Shown in pieces: positions 1 to 12,404 of a DNA stretch of 64,000 bases. The stretch is from Carya illinoinensis (lineage: Eukaryota > Streptophyta > Magnoliopsida > Fagales > Juglandaceae). The notes below the pieces were generated by a model that worked only from the letters and a program-made list of their open reading frames with translations, was not told the DNA's origin and did no database searches. The stretch's first letter is position 1, and every line of letters begins with the position of its first letter. Where the stretch lies: assembly GCF_018687715.1 (NCBI RefSeq), contig NC_056767.1, forward strand, positions 7,503,001-7,567,000. Direction: 5' to 3'. The position numbers were made by a program, and so were the translations under genes.

Positions 1-194
1 CTACTAGCAGGAGGTGATCACTGGCCCACCCCAGTGCTTTCGATGTCACTTAAGACCTCCCTGTCCAGTCTGGCAACTGAAGGACTAGGGGGACCCCCGG
101 CCATTGACATTGGATCCTCCTGGGAAAGGGAGTGTTCATTCTCCTTGCTCGAAGTATGTTGGCCGCCCTCCTTGGACCTCACGACAACGGCTGC
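1..194. other. Left flank of the solo LTR, unrecognised formerly coding-like sequence
   Basis: This is relatively GC-rich sequence, open on both strands for about 60-80 codons. It is contiguous, across the solo LTR insertion, with the sequence after position 3560: the last five bases (GCTGC) are repeated at 3561-3565. Minus-strand translation across the old junction meets a stop within a few codons, so it is not a live gene. It may be part of an old retroelement, but I recognise no domain. Confidence 0.4.
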
Positions 195-3100
195 TGTGAC
201 GCCCCTAAATTCTGTTTGGGATCGAACGGACATTTGAAGCGTCGAGACATGCAACACAAGGTTACCTGCCCCCGTTCATGACATATAAGATGCAATATTC
301 CTAACATGCATCTAACAATATGCAATATTCGTAGCGGATAAATTTTTTCTTTAGCAATACTATGCACCAAATTGAAAATATCCCAAATGCTTAAAACATA
401 CTTCATACATAAAAATCCATTGAACAATTAAGATCACAACACTAGTCCAAAATGGTTATGATCCAAAAAGTAGTAGAGATGCAACTCAATCGTACAAGTA
501 GTAATTTACGTTAATTACTATATCAACATTTATGTCGCACCGTCACTTAGTCAACTGTGTCTAGTTGATCAGCTCCTGATTCTCCTTCAAGTCCTGTAAC
601 AAGATCTACCATTCGGGGGGAATGGTAGTTGGGACTACCAAAGTGAGATTTGATTACAAATCTCAGTAAGTTAACAAAAAACTTCCACACAAGCTAATGA
701 TGCATGGATTACAGTAAAAACATAAATGCATAATCAAATTCATAAGTAATTAAAGCATAACTTGGAGTACAACATAGCATAATTGACATAACTTAAATTG
801 AAACATGAACTGAACTTGACTTGACATGAACTTGATCTGAAACTTGACTTAGCATGAACTTGCTTTGAAACTTGAATTAACATGAAAAATACATACTCCA
901 CAGTTGTTGTGGCCCCATGTATTCTACGTGTAAATACATACTCCACAGTTGTTGTGGCCCCATGTATTCTACACAAACTTGACCTAACATGAAAAATACA
1001 TACTCCACAGTTGTTGTGGCCCCATGTATTCTACGTGTAAATACATACTCCACAGTTGTTGTGGCCTCATGTATTCTACGTGTCACAATTGTTGTGTCTC
1101 ACGTAGTGTATGCGCCATAATTGCTGTGACCCCATACATAAGTAATCAAGATGAAACGTGACTGGAATACGAAATGACTGAAGCCCTGACGTAACATAAC
1201 GTGACTTGAACATAACTTGAAATACATGACCAACTTGAGATAGAAACATTTCGTAACATGGCATAACATATAATAGACAACATATTTAACATGACATACT
1301 TGCAACAGTGAATATTACATGACTTGACATACATGTAATAGATGGCATACTTAGCATGACGTACTTGTAAGGTACAGTAATACATGACAGAATATATTAT
1401 GTAACAGATAAAAATTGATGACAGAATAAATTCTGTATAATAGACAATTGCGTGATAACTTGGCATGGCATGACATATATGATAACACGCATACATACAC
1501 TGTAGTTCCTTTACTTAGCACACATACACAGTAGACTACTATTAAGTTAAAAGCTAACTTACCTCGATCTCCGCATTTTTTATAAAACTTCAAGTGCGAT
1601 CACGAGGAACTGTAATTAGTGATTCTAAAAGTTAGAACTAAATCACTAATAATTTGAAATATGGAAAATACTAACTTAAAGAGTAAAATTTTCATTTTAC
1701 TTTCTACATGTGGGAAAATGACCGTTTTACCCATAACTTAAGGATTTTGCATACTAACTCCAAAAGTTTCCAAAATTTACATTTCTTATGTAAATTTTGT
1801 CCTAAACTTAAATATCAACTCAGAAAAATTTAAAACAAAACACAACTATGAAGAACACACTATGGCCGAAACATTCATAGGTCATTTCCCTTGATTTTTG
1901 TTGCAATTCCTTCCAATTTCAAAACTCATGCTTAAACCAAAATTTTGCAACAAACGTCTTCCAATCCTAAGTTCAAAACCATACTTAAAACATCCATTTA
2001 GAAAAAGCTAATAATTAACACCAAACTGTTTTGTAAAAAGATCCAAGCACTTGAATCACAAGTTTTAACCTTAAATCAAAACATCTCCAAGAATTTCAAA
2101 AATCAAATCTTACTTCTAACATATTCATAATATCATCCTAACATCAACCATGCTTTAAATCATCAAACTAAAGTCACCAAAATCACAAAATAACATTTGG
2201 AGTTTTTGGTTTTACACTTAGTCCAAAAATAGAAACTTTTTCCTCAACTAGTTTTGATAAATCTCTTGATCTATGACTTATAAATATATGATCTTCAAAC
2301 CCAACCATCACATGGTTTAAAAAGATGTCCCAAAACATATATAAGCTTCTAATTCAAGATCACATGGTTAGAAATTAACCAAAACATAAATTTAACCAAG
2401 AATATCCACACTTTGGCTTATTTGAATATCTCTTTGCATAAAATTTCATATCTTTGAAACTAACATCAAATATTTTCAAAATAATAATATAACATGTATA
2501 TAAGATACTTAGGATCCTCCAATAAAATTATTAAAGTCATTAGAATAGGTTTAGACCACCAAAGAGTTAAATTTTTTCAAAACAGAAACTGTTTTTCTTC
2601 TTCCAGTTTCTAAGTTTCTAAATCTAAGAAAATCTTTCATCAAAACCTTTAATCATGCAAAAATCCTCAACCAATAGTCACATATGCATGTTAACAATAC
2701 TCCATAAAAATTTCGGACCAATATCTATCTATTAGCTTGGTCAAAAACTCCAAACTATAACATATTCTCCAATTTATCTCCCAGAATGACCTTTCTATAG
2801 TTTACACAATATTTGACTGACCAAATGATCTTCAAATGGGGAAAATAAGATATCCATGTAAACTAGACTAAAAAAAGGAACAACTTATATGAAGGAGACT
2901 TTATGATAAAATACTTACAAAAGCTTCGAAATGGGTGTGCAAAAGACCTCCTAAAAGCTGTCCGAGAGAGAGTGTTTGATATTCTTTCAATGGAAAGTGT
3001 AAATGAAGATAATTTCATGGGGAGAGGTGGCTAGAGATACTTATAGATGAGATATGGAAGAGATGTGGCTGGAGTTGAGAGTTGAGTGTAGTTTTCTCCT

Positions 3101-3560
3101 ACCCAAAATATCTATAAAAGATTATCTCATAATATTCTATCCAATAGTATCTACAAAAAATCAACTTAAGATATTTTTATTTAATAATATCTATAAAATC
3201 AACTCAAAATATTTTTACCCAATAATATTCATGAAAATTACCTCAAGATATTTCTTTTTATCCAATAATATCTACAGTTTTGAACAGACGTTTTGTCCGA
3301 AAATATGAAAAAATGTTATTGCGCCATAAGACTTTAAATAACCCTCCGAGTCTAATGGCACAAACCATAATACATTTTGACACTTCTAACTATCTCCAAT
3401 AATCAAAAACACACTTCTGATACCATAGTAAATAATAACACTAACTATGTAGTTAGACAAAAACCTATACGATTAATGGATTCGTGAAAACTTATGGGAT
3501 TTTCACGAGATTCCTAAGTTAATAGAAATTTCACAATTGAATTTCTAGCGGGCTGTTACA
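195..3560 (-). mobile_element. Solo LTR of a long-LTR retrotransposon (Ty3-gypsy type likely), 3366 bp
   Basis: Read on the minus strand, the element begins TGTAACAGCCCGC at 3560 and ends GGGGCGTCACA at 195, the TG...CA termini expected of an LTR. It is flanked by a perfect 5-bp target duplication, GCTGC at 190-194 and 3561-3565. No protease, reverse transcriptase or integrase reading frame lies between the ends and no second copy of the ends occurs, so this is one LTR left by recombination between the LTRs of a full element. The start motif and large size fit the Tekay/Del branch of Ty3-gypsy in my experience of plant genomes; the lineage is inference. Short ORFs inside it on either strand are not credible genes. 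Confidence 0.85.
881..1140. repeat. Tandem hairpin-forming repeats inside the solo LTR
   Basis: Four near-identical copies of a ~40-bp unit (about 888-927, 933-972, 995-1034, 1040-1079) are arranged as two higher-order units of 107 bp starting at 881 and 988. A degenerate fifth and sixth copy follow to about 1140. Each unit contains CCACAGTTGTTGTGG, whose arms CCACA and TGTGG can pair around a five-base loop. Confidence 0.85.
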
Positions 3561-4186
3561 GCTGCAACCGCTTGTCAATTGACAGGTGGGATGCAAAGAA
3601 CTCAACTGCCTTTTAAGGAGCCTCCTCAACTAACTCTAAGGCTGACAGTACTATGAGAAGTATACGGGAAGACATACATGAAGGCATACTCCCATTGGAA
3701 GAAATAGACTCCCTTAAGGAGCCCCCAGAAGCACCACCTGAGACCTGATTCCCGACCACAAAACAAAGTAGTGGAAGTCGAAAAATGAGTCATATCCACA
3801 TTAGCCTCGGGAGGCAACTCAACTGCAAATGACCGTTGAATAATCTTGTCCAGAAGCCCCCTCTCCCCCCTCCCCCCCAAAAAAAACAGTTCATTTGGAG
3901 CAAGTTATCCATTTGAGTCATGCCCTACGGTTCCAAATGCGCGATCGACACATCTGAATCAGCCATCCCTATGGGCTTGACAACTAAAGCGACTATTGAA
4001 GAAGGAACAACCAGTGTGCTAAGGCCGGTGATGCCCATGTAGAATCTGCAGAAGCCACACGGGAAGTTAGACATTGGTTAGGCGTTGCAGACCTTGGCCG
4101 TTGAACACCCACCGCCCTGGTCGTCTTACCCATAGAGCTAGATTAAAGACCCAAAAATGGCGATTTATATGTTTAGTAGTACAATT
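3561..4186. other. Decayed repeat-derived sequence without a recognisable gene
   Basis: Right flank of the solo LTR. Open stretches on both strands are short; the longest is on the minus strand at 3626-3880 and has no domain I recognise. A homopolymer pair (C run then A run) lies near 3865-3887. Because it lies between the solo LTR and a minus-strand LINE relic, it is probably older transposon debris. Confidence 0.4.
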
Positions 4187-5930
4187 CTAAAATAATTGCA
4201 TTAGTAGGATATGAGCCACAAAAGAATTACTACTTTGTTTGATCTCAAATATCATCACCAGACAATCGTTTTCAACGATCAGATTGTTTATTCCCATATT
4301 TGTACAAATATGTAATCCTCTAAACATGGCTAGTATTTCAATGGTAAAAGAATTAGAGACTTCATCTTCCTTTTTACTAGCTACCAGCACTACATTCCTA
4401 CTTGAGTCTCTTATAATGATCCCTACTCTAGCCTTCTTCTGGTCATAGAATAAGACACCATCCACATGCAGTTTATATGCACCAACTGGAGGCGGAAGCC
4501 ATAAAAAATTTTCTGTTTTCCAAGATTCTGCCACTGTTTGCTAAACTAAAGGATCCAGCCTCCACTGATACATTTTGTTTGTCGTCAGTACCATCACTCA
4601 CTCCCTTTTGTTGTGCCTTCAGATGCTTTGAAGATTTTTCTAGTTCCTCAACCCCCACAACTAACTTATGTTTCTCCAATGATATCAAACTATGAACTTG
4701 GTCATGAGCTTCACCTAACTACTCTTTCCTTTTTTTATCTATAAGTACCAACTTTCTTATGAGGGACCAACTCTAATGGACTATCAGTTCCCATCACATT
4801 ACATTGGGCCAACCCTTCACCTCGAGGACCATTCATCTCCATTTTTTCCACATGAGGCTCATCCACTAATCCTTCCCTCCTTGTTGATTTCAATGGTAGA
4901 TTACTATCTATTCCAAAATCTCCTAACTTTCCATTTTCAGATTCCTTTCCATTTATCACATGTAATGGTTTTGATAAGGATGGAAATCCCATATTTACAC
5001 CTTCCGCATTATCAGCCTGAGAATCTATCGATTGAAAAATATTCCCGATGTCCCTTCCTAGATTGCCAACACTTGGAGTGCCATCGTTTGCTCTTGGATT
5101 GCCAGCCACCGTAATTGGTGGTTTCATCCTTTCCTTTTGCTGGTCCAGTCATCCTTTCTGTATTCCATTGTTAATACCAGCACGTAACCAAGGATCATAT
5201 GGAAGCATACCAATATCATGTGATTCCATCTCCACTAACCATGATTCACGATCATGATGAGTATGATCCAGCATTTCTCATGCATAACAAAAATTTGGGA
5301 GTCTCTTGTACGTAAAACTAACCCAAACTAACTGAGCTAAACCAAGATTAATCTTCTTCCCCCGCATCAGAGGCTTAGTGATATCCACATGGACCCTGGC
5401 GTGCATAAACTTCCCCCATGCCATCTCACCCTTCTCCAAATTGACTTCCTCCACCATTCCTATAGCCTTCCCTATAACATTGCCCATATAGTCATTTCTG
5501 GCCATTAAGGGAAGGTTATGGATTCTAACCCAAAAGAGAGCTCCGATCGACTTGATCTGGTGAACTTGTTGAAACCCACCCACTTCACTCACCAATACAA
5601 GATGTTTATCTTCTCTTTTCACCTTATCCTTATCACGAATGTCTTCGAATTCGGCAATGAACAGGGTTGGATCTAGATCACTCACATGCATCAGCTTCAC
5701 AAGTCTCTATATTCTCTGCATGGTTTGCTTGAAGGCCATCTTATTGAAATGTTTTTTAGTAAGCAGCTTAAAAATCAGGCAACGTTCACCCCTTTCAATT
5801 GCAACATCTATCTTTGAGGAATCAATCGTTATCTCCTTGGCTTCTTTTTCGGTAAGGGAGAGGTGTTTGGAAAGGCCCTCCAAATCCATCTTCACCACCC
5901 AACTACACTACACACACTCCAGATGAAAAC
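4187..5930 (-). pseudogene. Decayed LINE (L1-type) with ORF1-like and RNase H parts only
   Basis: On the minus strand, 5898-5707 and 5700-5278 encode pieces matching the DUF4283-type nucleic-acid-binding domain of plant L1 ORF1, ending in the zinc-knuckle start (LPNFCYA at 5278). A low-complexity linker follows (about 5127-4540). Then 4534-4187 encodes the start of a plant-LINE RNase H domain, recognisable from WLPPPVGAYKLHVDG and the following GIIIRDSSRNV strand. Endonuclease and reverse transcriptase domains that should lie between are absent, and several frame breaks interrupt the reading. The left and right ends could not be fixed by a target duplication. It cannot make a functional LINE protein. 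Sense expression, if any, would be from its internal 5' region near 5930. Confidence 0.7.
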
Positions 5931-6156
5931 TAAAGTTAGTGCAGAGGAAGGTCCTATACATGGCAGGAGAAAGCCTCTACGTCAGGGAGAACCTGCAAGA
6001 GTAGGAGTTGAAATTGATTATATTCTAGTTTTAACTTTGTGTTGCCCTTTGAAATAAAGCAATCAAGCCCAAAACCCTAGAATTATTCCATAAAAACAAG
6101 TACCTGTTCTTCCATCTAATAAACCAAGACATTGATGCTACCCATATAACTTAATC
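5931..6156. other. Short gap between LINE relic and Copia element
   Basis: This probably includes the 5' untranslated part of the minus-strand LINE and old host sequence. It joins seamlessly to 15472 onward once the Copia element is removed. I see no gene in it. Confidence 0.4.
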
Positions 6157-6473
6157 CTATATGTTGAACCCAAGGTTTCAAGTTTTGTGTAATTATATAT
6201 CTACACATGAATTTTGATGATAACAAATGAATTCAAAGAATAAAGAAGTCTCAAGCTCAAGTTGTCTACAAAATGGAGTCAAGCACGTCAAGGAAATAAG
6301 CATGAGCAAGAAAGGAACAAGTTCACATTAAAGTTATAGAGTAATATTGTAAATCTTTTCAAAATTCGAAATTAGGATTAATGCTCAAAATTAATATTTT
6401 ATCATAAAGCATTAAAATACATTTTCTACATGTGCATGAAAATTTTTGAAAATTAAATTTGAAAATTTTGAAA

Positions 6474-6640
6474 GATGATTGATTGTCATCTTTTACATGT
6501 GCATGCCTTGATTAAAGGGTTGAACTTTGAAAATATTAAAGATGATTGATTGTCATCTTTTACATGTGCATGCCTTGATTAAAGGGTTGAACTTTGAAAA
6601 TATTAAAGATGATTGATTGTCATATTTCACATATGCATGT
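6474..6640 (+). repeat. 67-bp tandem repeat inside the 5' LTR
   Basis: Two consecutive identical 67-bp units start at 6474 and 6541 (each begins GATGATTGATTGTCATCTTT). A partial, diverged third starts at 6608. The 3' LTR holds the same block near 14376-14545, so the array predates insertion. Confidence 0.85.
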
Positions 6641-6717
6641 TTTATTTGAATATTTTCAAAAGTGATTGATGCTTTTTTAGAATTATACAAAAAGTAGATG
6701 ATTTTGTTTGAAAATTT

Positions 6718-6905
6718 TGAAAAGTAAAGTGTGCCCCTTTTGTCATATACAAAAAGTAAAAAATTAGGTTTGAATTTTTTGAAAATGAAAGTGTGCTCCT
6801 TTTGTCATATGCAAAAAGTAAAAGATTAGGTTTGAATTTTTTGAAAAAGAAAGTGTGCTCCTTTTGTCATATGCCAAAAGTAAAATATTAGGTTTGATTT
6901 TTTTG
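6718..6905 (+). repeat. ~61-bp tandem repeat inside the 5' LTR
   Basis: Three diverged copies, each running from AAAGTGTGCTCCTTTTGTC through AAAGTAAAAGATTAGG to a T-rich end. The array is repeated in the 3' LTR (about 14625-14805). It lies roughly 70-250 bp upstream of the TATA box, a position where LTR enhancer repeats are common; that role is inference. Confidence 0.8.
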
Positions 6906-6972
6906 AAAAAATGAATGATGTTGTCTTTGACATGTGAATCTTTTTAAATTTGAATATGAAGTCTCATATGCC

Positions 6973-6980
6973 TATAAATA
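6973..6980 (+). promoter_or_regulatory. TATA box of the 5' LTR promoter
   Basis: TATAAATA in both LTRs at the equivalent place (14873-14880 in the 3' LTR), about 590 bp before the end of the LTR. It is a good match to the plant TATA consensus and the only strong one in the LTR. Confidence 0.7.
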
Positions 6981-7566
6981 GATCATTTGAGCTTCACATT
7001 CACAACACAAAGAGCATACAACATTCATTCAAAACTTTCATTCTCTCTTCTCTAAGTATTGAGCATTAATCCTTGTTCATTTTGAGAGATATAGTTTGCG
7101 CTGTATTATTCTTATGTCATTCATTGAGGAGTGTTTTCTGATAATCTACCCACTATCAGCTTTTGTATAAGAAAAAGGGTGTGTATAACCCTTGTGCGTG
7201 TAGAAAGTATTCTACACGGGGAATAGTTGAATCACCACGTGTAAGGTGATTGCAAGTGTAGAGGGTGTTCTACACGGATCCTTTGTAGTGGTATTGTTCA
7301 AAGGTGTAATAGGTTTCTATCTCCACTTGAAGGAGATTGAATAGTGAATTTGAAAATCCTCAAGGGGTAGCTTGAGGCGAGGACATAGGCAGTCGGGCCG
7401 AACCTCGTTAACATACTGAATTTGCTTCTCTCTTACCCTTACTCTTTATATTTATTGTTATTTCATATTTTGTTTATATTTTATATTATATATTTGATTT
7501 ATAATTGTTATTTTTTAATACAATTCAATTCACTCCCCATCTTGTGTTAGTCATCTGGGCAACAAT

Positions 7567-7577
7567 TGGTATCAGAG
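7567..7577 (+). other. Primer-binding site (initiator tRNA-Met)
   Basis: TGGTATCAGAG two bases after the 5' LTR end, the standard complement of the 3' end of plant initiator tRNA-Met used to prime minus-strand DNA synthesis in Copia elements. Confidence 0.9.
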
Positions 7578-7623
7578 TTAAGAGCTCTATTATAAGATTA
7601 ACTATCTTTTGAGTTAAGATCTT

Positions 7624-9258
7624 ATGGCTAACATTTCAGCTTCATTTGGTGAAGGTCAATCTAACAGTCGGCCTCCACTCTTTTGTGGAGATAATTACTC
7701 ATTCTGGAAAGTTAGAATGAGAATATTCCTTCAGGCTCAAGCTCGAGAAATCTGGAAATGCATTGTAAATAGACCTTATATTCCAACAAAAGTAGTTGAT
7801 GGAGTAAAGGTCAAAAAGGAAGAAGAAGAGTTTGATCATGAAGACGATAGACTTTATACTTTGAATTTAACTGCTATGAATTTATTATTTAATGCTCTCA
7901 ATGGAAATGAGTTTAATAGAATAATGACTTGTGCTACGGCAAAATAAATTTAAGATAACTTGGAAGTTACTTATGAAGGAATTTCGCAAGTCAAGGAATC
8001 AAAAATTTATATTCTTACTCATAAATATAAAATGTTTAAGATGAATGATGATGAATCTATTTCTAGTATGCACACTCGTTTTACTAACATCATAAACAGC
8101 TTGACATCTCTTGGCAAAGTTTATTCCAAGGTGGAGATAGTAAGAAAAATTCTCAACTCTCTACCAAAATCCTGGGAATCAAAAGTGATAGCGATTCTTG
8201 AAGCTAGAGACCTCAAGAAGCTCGAAGTGAATGAACTTATCGGGTCACTTATCACCCATGAGTACACATTAAAAAGAAGAAAAGAAGAAGGAAAGCCAAA
8301 GAAGAGCTTGGCACTTAAAGCTATTCCTCATGAAAGTGAGAGTGATGAAGATGAGGAAAATGAAGATAAAGATGAAGAAGTTGCGATGATAACAAGAAGA
8401 ATTCAGAGGTTCTTAAAGAAAAATAAAACTCCTCCGAGGAAATCCTTCAAAAAGTTTTACAAGAAAGATTCAGGTAAAAATGACATTTTAATTTGTTATA
8501 AATGCAATAAGCCTGGTCATATCAAGCCAGATTGTCCTCTGCTAAATAAAGATCGAAATAAGGGCAAGAAAGCAATGAAAGCTACATGGAATGATGATTC
8601 AAGTAGCGCTAATAGTGAAGCAAGCAATGAAGAATCAGCAAATCTTTATCTTATGGCTAAAGATAACATTGAGGTAACAAATCTTGATAATATTGAAGAT
8701 CCTTCATATGAAGAATTGCAAAATGTTTTAGAAGAAGTTTATGAGGAATTTGAAAAATTGGGTATCAAATATACTGTTTTGAAAAAGAAAAATTCGTCTT
8801 TAACAAATGAAATTAATATTTTAAGAAAAGAAAGTATCATTTTGAAAGATGAAAATCTTGAATTGAATAAGAAAAAAACCGATTTAGAAATTATTGTTGA
8901 AAACTTTACGAATGGAAAAAGAAATTTTGAAAAACTTCTTAGTAGTCAAAGATGTGTTTTTGATAAGGCAGGTTTGGGATATATGCCAAAACAAAAATAC
9001 AAACCTTATAAAATTTTTTTTGATAATCCTTCTACATCAAAAATCAATAATCAAAATCCTTTTCATAAAAATAATTTTGTCAAAAAAAGATATTATTATA
9101 ATCATTCAAGTTCTTCATATATGTCACATGCTATTTGCAATTTCTATAATAGAAATGGTCATAATTATCATACTTGTCCTATTAGAAGAAATCATACAAT
9201 GACTATTAGAGCGATATGGGTACCTAAAAATCTTGTTTCTTCTAATACTAATAAATAA
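7624..9258 (+). pseudogene. gag: gag of the Copia element, broken
   Basis: The start at 7624 follows the primer-binding site by 46 bp and begins MANISASFGEG. The first part (to 7947) holds the Copia gag N-terminal motif NYSFWKVRMRIFLQA. An in-frame stop near 7947 separates it from the long second part (7960-9258), which contains a capsid-like helical region, an acidic tract, a CCHC zinc knuckle near 8494-8535 (CYKCNKPGHIKPDC), a coiled coil (about 8700-8930) and a second knuckle near 9136. In that second knuckle the second cysteine is replaced by tyrosine (CNFYNRNGH). The product would coat the element RNA in virus-like particles. The stop and the damaged knuckle make it non-functional. Confidence 0.85.
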
Positions 9259-9316
9259 AGGACTCAAAGAACTTGGGTACCAAGAAAAATCATTTTAATT
9301 GTTTTTATAGGTATGC

Positions 9317-12300
9317 ATGAAGTCATCCACAAGTAAAAACAAGTGGTTTTTAGATAGTGGATGTTCAAGACACATGACGGGAGACAAGACTAAGTTCTTT
9401 GATCTTAGATCTAAAGAAGAAGGACACGTGACATTTGGAGACAACTCGAAAGGGAAGATCGTGGGAATAGGTAAAATTTGTAATGAATTTTCTCTCATAA
9501 TTGAAGATGTTCTACTTGTTGAAGGTCTAAAATATAATCTTTTGAACATAAGTCAATTATGTGATAAAGGATTTACAGTTACTTTCAAAATGGATAAGTG
9601 CACTATTTTGAATGATCATGATTATAATATTTATTTTATTGCTTTTAGAAACAATAATGTTTATACAATCGATTTTGAAGAAATTACCTCACAAGATGCT
9701 ATTTGCTTTTCAGTTCAAAATGAAACTAGTTGGCTATGGCATAGAAGATTAGGTCATGCCAACATGGAACTTATTTCCAAACTTTCAAAAAATGATCTTG
9801 TGAGAGGTTTACCAAAAATAAATTTTCTTAAAGACAAAATTTGTGATGCATGCCAATTTGGTAAACAAACAAAAACTTCTTTTAAAACTAATTAACATAT
9901 TTCCACTACTAGACCATTGTAACTGATACACATGGATCTTTTTGGACCAAATAGAATTGTAAGTTTAGGAGGAAAATATTATGCATTTATTATTGTTGAT
10001 GATTTCTCTAGATATACTTGGGTCATCTTTCTTGCTCATAAAGATGAGGCACATAATGCCTTTACCAAGTTATGCAAAAGAATTCAAAATGAAAAAGGCT
10101 ATACTATTTCAAGTATCCGAAATGATAGGGGAAAAGAGTTTGTTAATAAAAATATTGAAACATTTTGTGATGAAAATGGTTTTGTGCATAATTTTTCTGC
10201 TCCTCGAACTCCTCAACAAAATGGGATAGTAGAGAGGAAAAATAGATCTCTTCAAGAGATGGCAAGAACAATGCTCAATGAGAACAACTTGCCTAGTTAT
10301 TTTTGGGCCGAAGCTGTAAGTACTGCATGTTATGTATAAATAGAGTTATGCTAAGGTCTAAATTAGATAAAACCCCCTATGAGCTTTGGAATGAGAAAAA
10401 GCCCAACATTGGTTACTTTCATGTATTTGGATGCAAATGTTTTATTTTGAATGACAGGGATAATTTAGGCAAGTTTGATGCAAAATCTGATGAAGATATC
10501 TTTCTCGGGTATTCTACTAATAGTAAAGCTTATAGAGTATTCAATAAAAAGACTTTGACTGTACAAGAATCTATGCATGTAGTATTTGATAAATCTAATT
10601 CTCTACTCTCCAAGAAATCTATTGATGAAGAAACAAGAGGTATAAATAACACGGAAAGTCTCAATCTCAACAAAGAGAAAACAATAGAGAAAGTTCAACA
10701 TAAAGCCATCAGGAAAGATCATCAAAATTTAATACAAGATGCAACCAAAGAGTGGAAATTTGTGAAAGATCATCCAGTAGAACAAATTTTGGGAGAACCT
10801 TCACAAGGTGTAAGTACTCGATCATCTCTTAGAAATATTTGCAATCATACTGCTTTTCTATCTCAAATTGAACCCAAAAATATTGATGACGCACTTCTTG
10901 ATGAATCTTGGATTCTAACTATGCAATAAGAGTTGAATCAATTTGGAAAAAATGATGTTTGGACACTTGTTCCTAGACCCAAAAATTATACTATTATTGG
11001 AACAAAATAGGTTTTTAGAAACAAGAAAGATGAATCCGGAGTCATTACTAGAAATAAGGCTAGACTTGTAACCCAAGGTTTTAATCAAGAAGAAGGAATC
11101 GATTAAGATGAGACATATGCACCTATCGCAAGATTAGAAGCTATTCGAATGCTACTTGCATATGCTTGTTATAAAGATTTCAAACTTTTTCCAATGGATG
11201 GTAAAAGTGCTTTCTTAAATGGTTTTATAAATGAAGAGGTATATGTTGAGCAACCTCCAGGTTTTGAAAATCATATTTCCCCAAATCATGTTTTCAAACT
11301 CACAAAAGTACTATATGGACTTAAACAAGCTCCTAGAGCTTGGTACGAGAGACTCAGTGGTTTCTTGATTGAAAAAGATTTTTCAAAAGGAAAAATCGAC
11401 ACAACTCTTTTCATTAAATATGAAAATGATGATATTCTTTTAATTCAGATTTATGTTGATGATATAATATTCGATGCTACTAATGAAAATATATGTCAAG
11501 TTTTTGCTAAGACTATGCAGGAAGAATTTGAGATGAGCATGATGGGAGAACTTACATTCTTTCTCGGATTGCAAATTAAGCAAGCAAAAAGTGGGACATT
11601 CATCAATCAATCAAAATATATTAAGGAATTACTGAAAAAGTTTGGGATGGAAAATGCTAAGGAAATTAGAACACCAATGAGCCCATCAACTAAACTTGAT
11701 AAAGATGAATCCGGTAAGCCAGTTGACTCGAAGATATATCGAGGTATTATTGGTAACTTATTATATTTAACAGCCAGTAGACCAGATATTATGTTTAGTG
11801 TGTGCTTATGTGCACGCTTTCAATCATCTCTAAAAGAATCACATTTAATTGCAGTTAAGTGCATTCTTAGATATCTTAGTGGTACAATTAACCTAGGGTT
11901 ATGGTACCTTAAGCACACATCTTTCGATCTAATCAGCTACACAGATGCAGATTATGTTGGCTGTAAAATAGATCGAAAAAGCATTAGTGAAGCATGCCAT
12001 TTCTTAGGTCATGCACTAATTTCCTGGTTTAGTAAAAAATGAAATTCTGTTGCACTATCTACTGCTGAGGCAAATATGTTGCTGTGGATAGTTGTTGTGT
12101 TCAAGTTCTCTACATGAAGCAACAACTTGAAGATTTTAAACTCATGTATAATCACATTCCAATCAAATGTGATAATACAAGTGTTATAAATCTTTCAAAG
12201 AACCCAATACAATATTCTAGAACTAAGCATATTGAAATAAGATATCATTTTCTTCGAGATCATGTGCAGAAAGGCGATATGGTACTAGAATTCACAAACA

Positions 12301-12404
12301 CACACGATCAGTTAGCAGATATTTTCACAAAGCCTTTACCAGAAGATAGATTATGTATGATCAGAAGAGAAATAGGTATGATGCATGTTATGAATATCTC
12401 TTAA
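9317..12404 (+). pseudogene. pol: pol of the Copia element (protease, integrase, RT, RNase H), multiply interrupted
   Basis: Domains in order: aspartic protease with the DSG active site at about 9353 (WFLDSGCSRHMTG); the integrase HHCC zinc region (about 9730-9880); the integrase core 9932-10339 with the D, D and E positions in DLFGP, RNDRGKEF and QNGIVERKNRS; the integrase C-terminal region with GKFDAKSDEDIFLGYS (about 10470-10510); reverse transcriptase 11149 onward, with the catalytic YVDD near 11452; and RNase H with TDADYVGCK and a C-terminal DIFTKPLPEDR. Stops or shifts occur after 9895, between 10303 and 10339, at about 10929, 11010, 11105 and 12042, and near 12070. Several look like C-to-T or G-to-A changes. 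It cannot make a working polyprotein. Domain order defines the Copia superfamily. Confidence 0.92.

Larger units (their letters stand above)
6162..7564 (+). repeat. 5' LTR of the Copia element
   Basis: A 1403-bp direct repeat of 14064-15466, starting TGTTGAACCC and ending GGGCAACA. It contains a TATA box (6973-6980) and two blocks of internal tandem repeats. Confidence 0.95.

Noticed and set aside
881..1080. Regularly spaced repeats that could suggest a CRISPR array.
   Set aside because: This is plant nuclear DNA, the units are adjacent tandem repeats without unique spacers of constant length, and they lie within an LTR.
740..1593. Minus-strand frames repeating RRIHGATTTVEYVF and related sequence.
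   Set aside because: They are translations of the LTR tandem repeat, not a protein with a repeat domain.
3416..3430. A TGGTATCAGA motif on the minus strand, like a tRNA-Met primer-binding site, about 130 bp inside the 3.37-kb solo LTR.
   Set aside because: If real, the first ~130 bp would be an LTR and should recur at the other end near 195-330; it does not. The TG...CA ends and GCTGC duplication support one long LTR.
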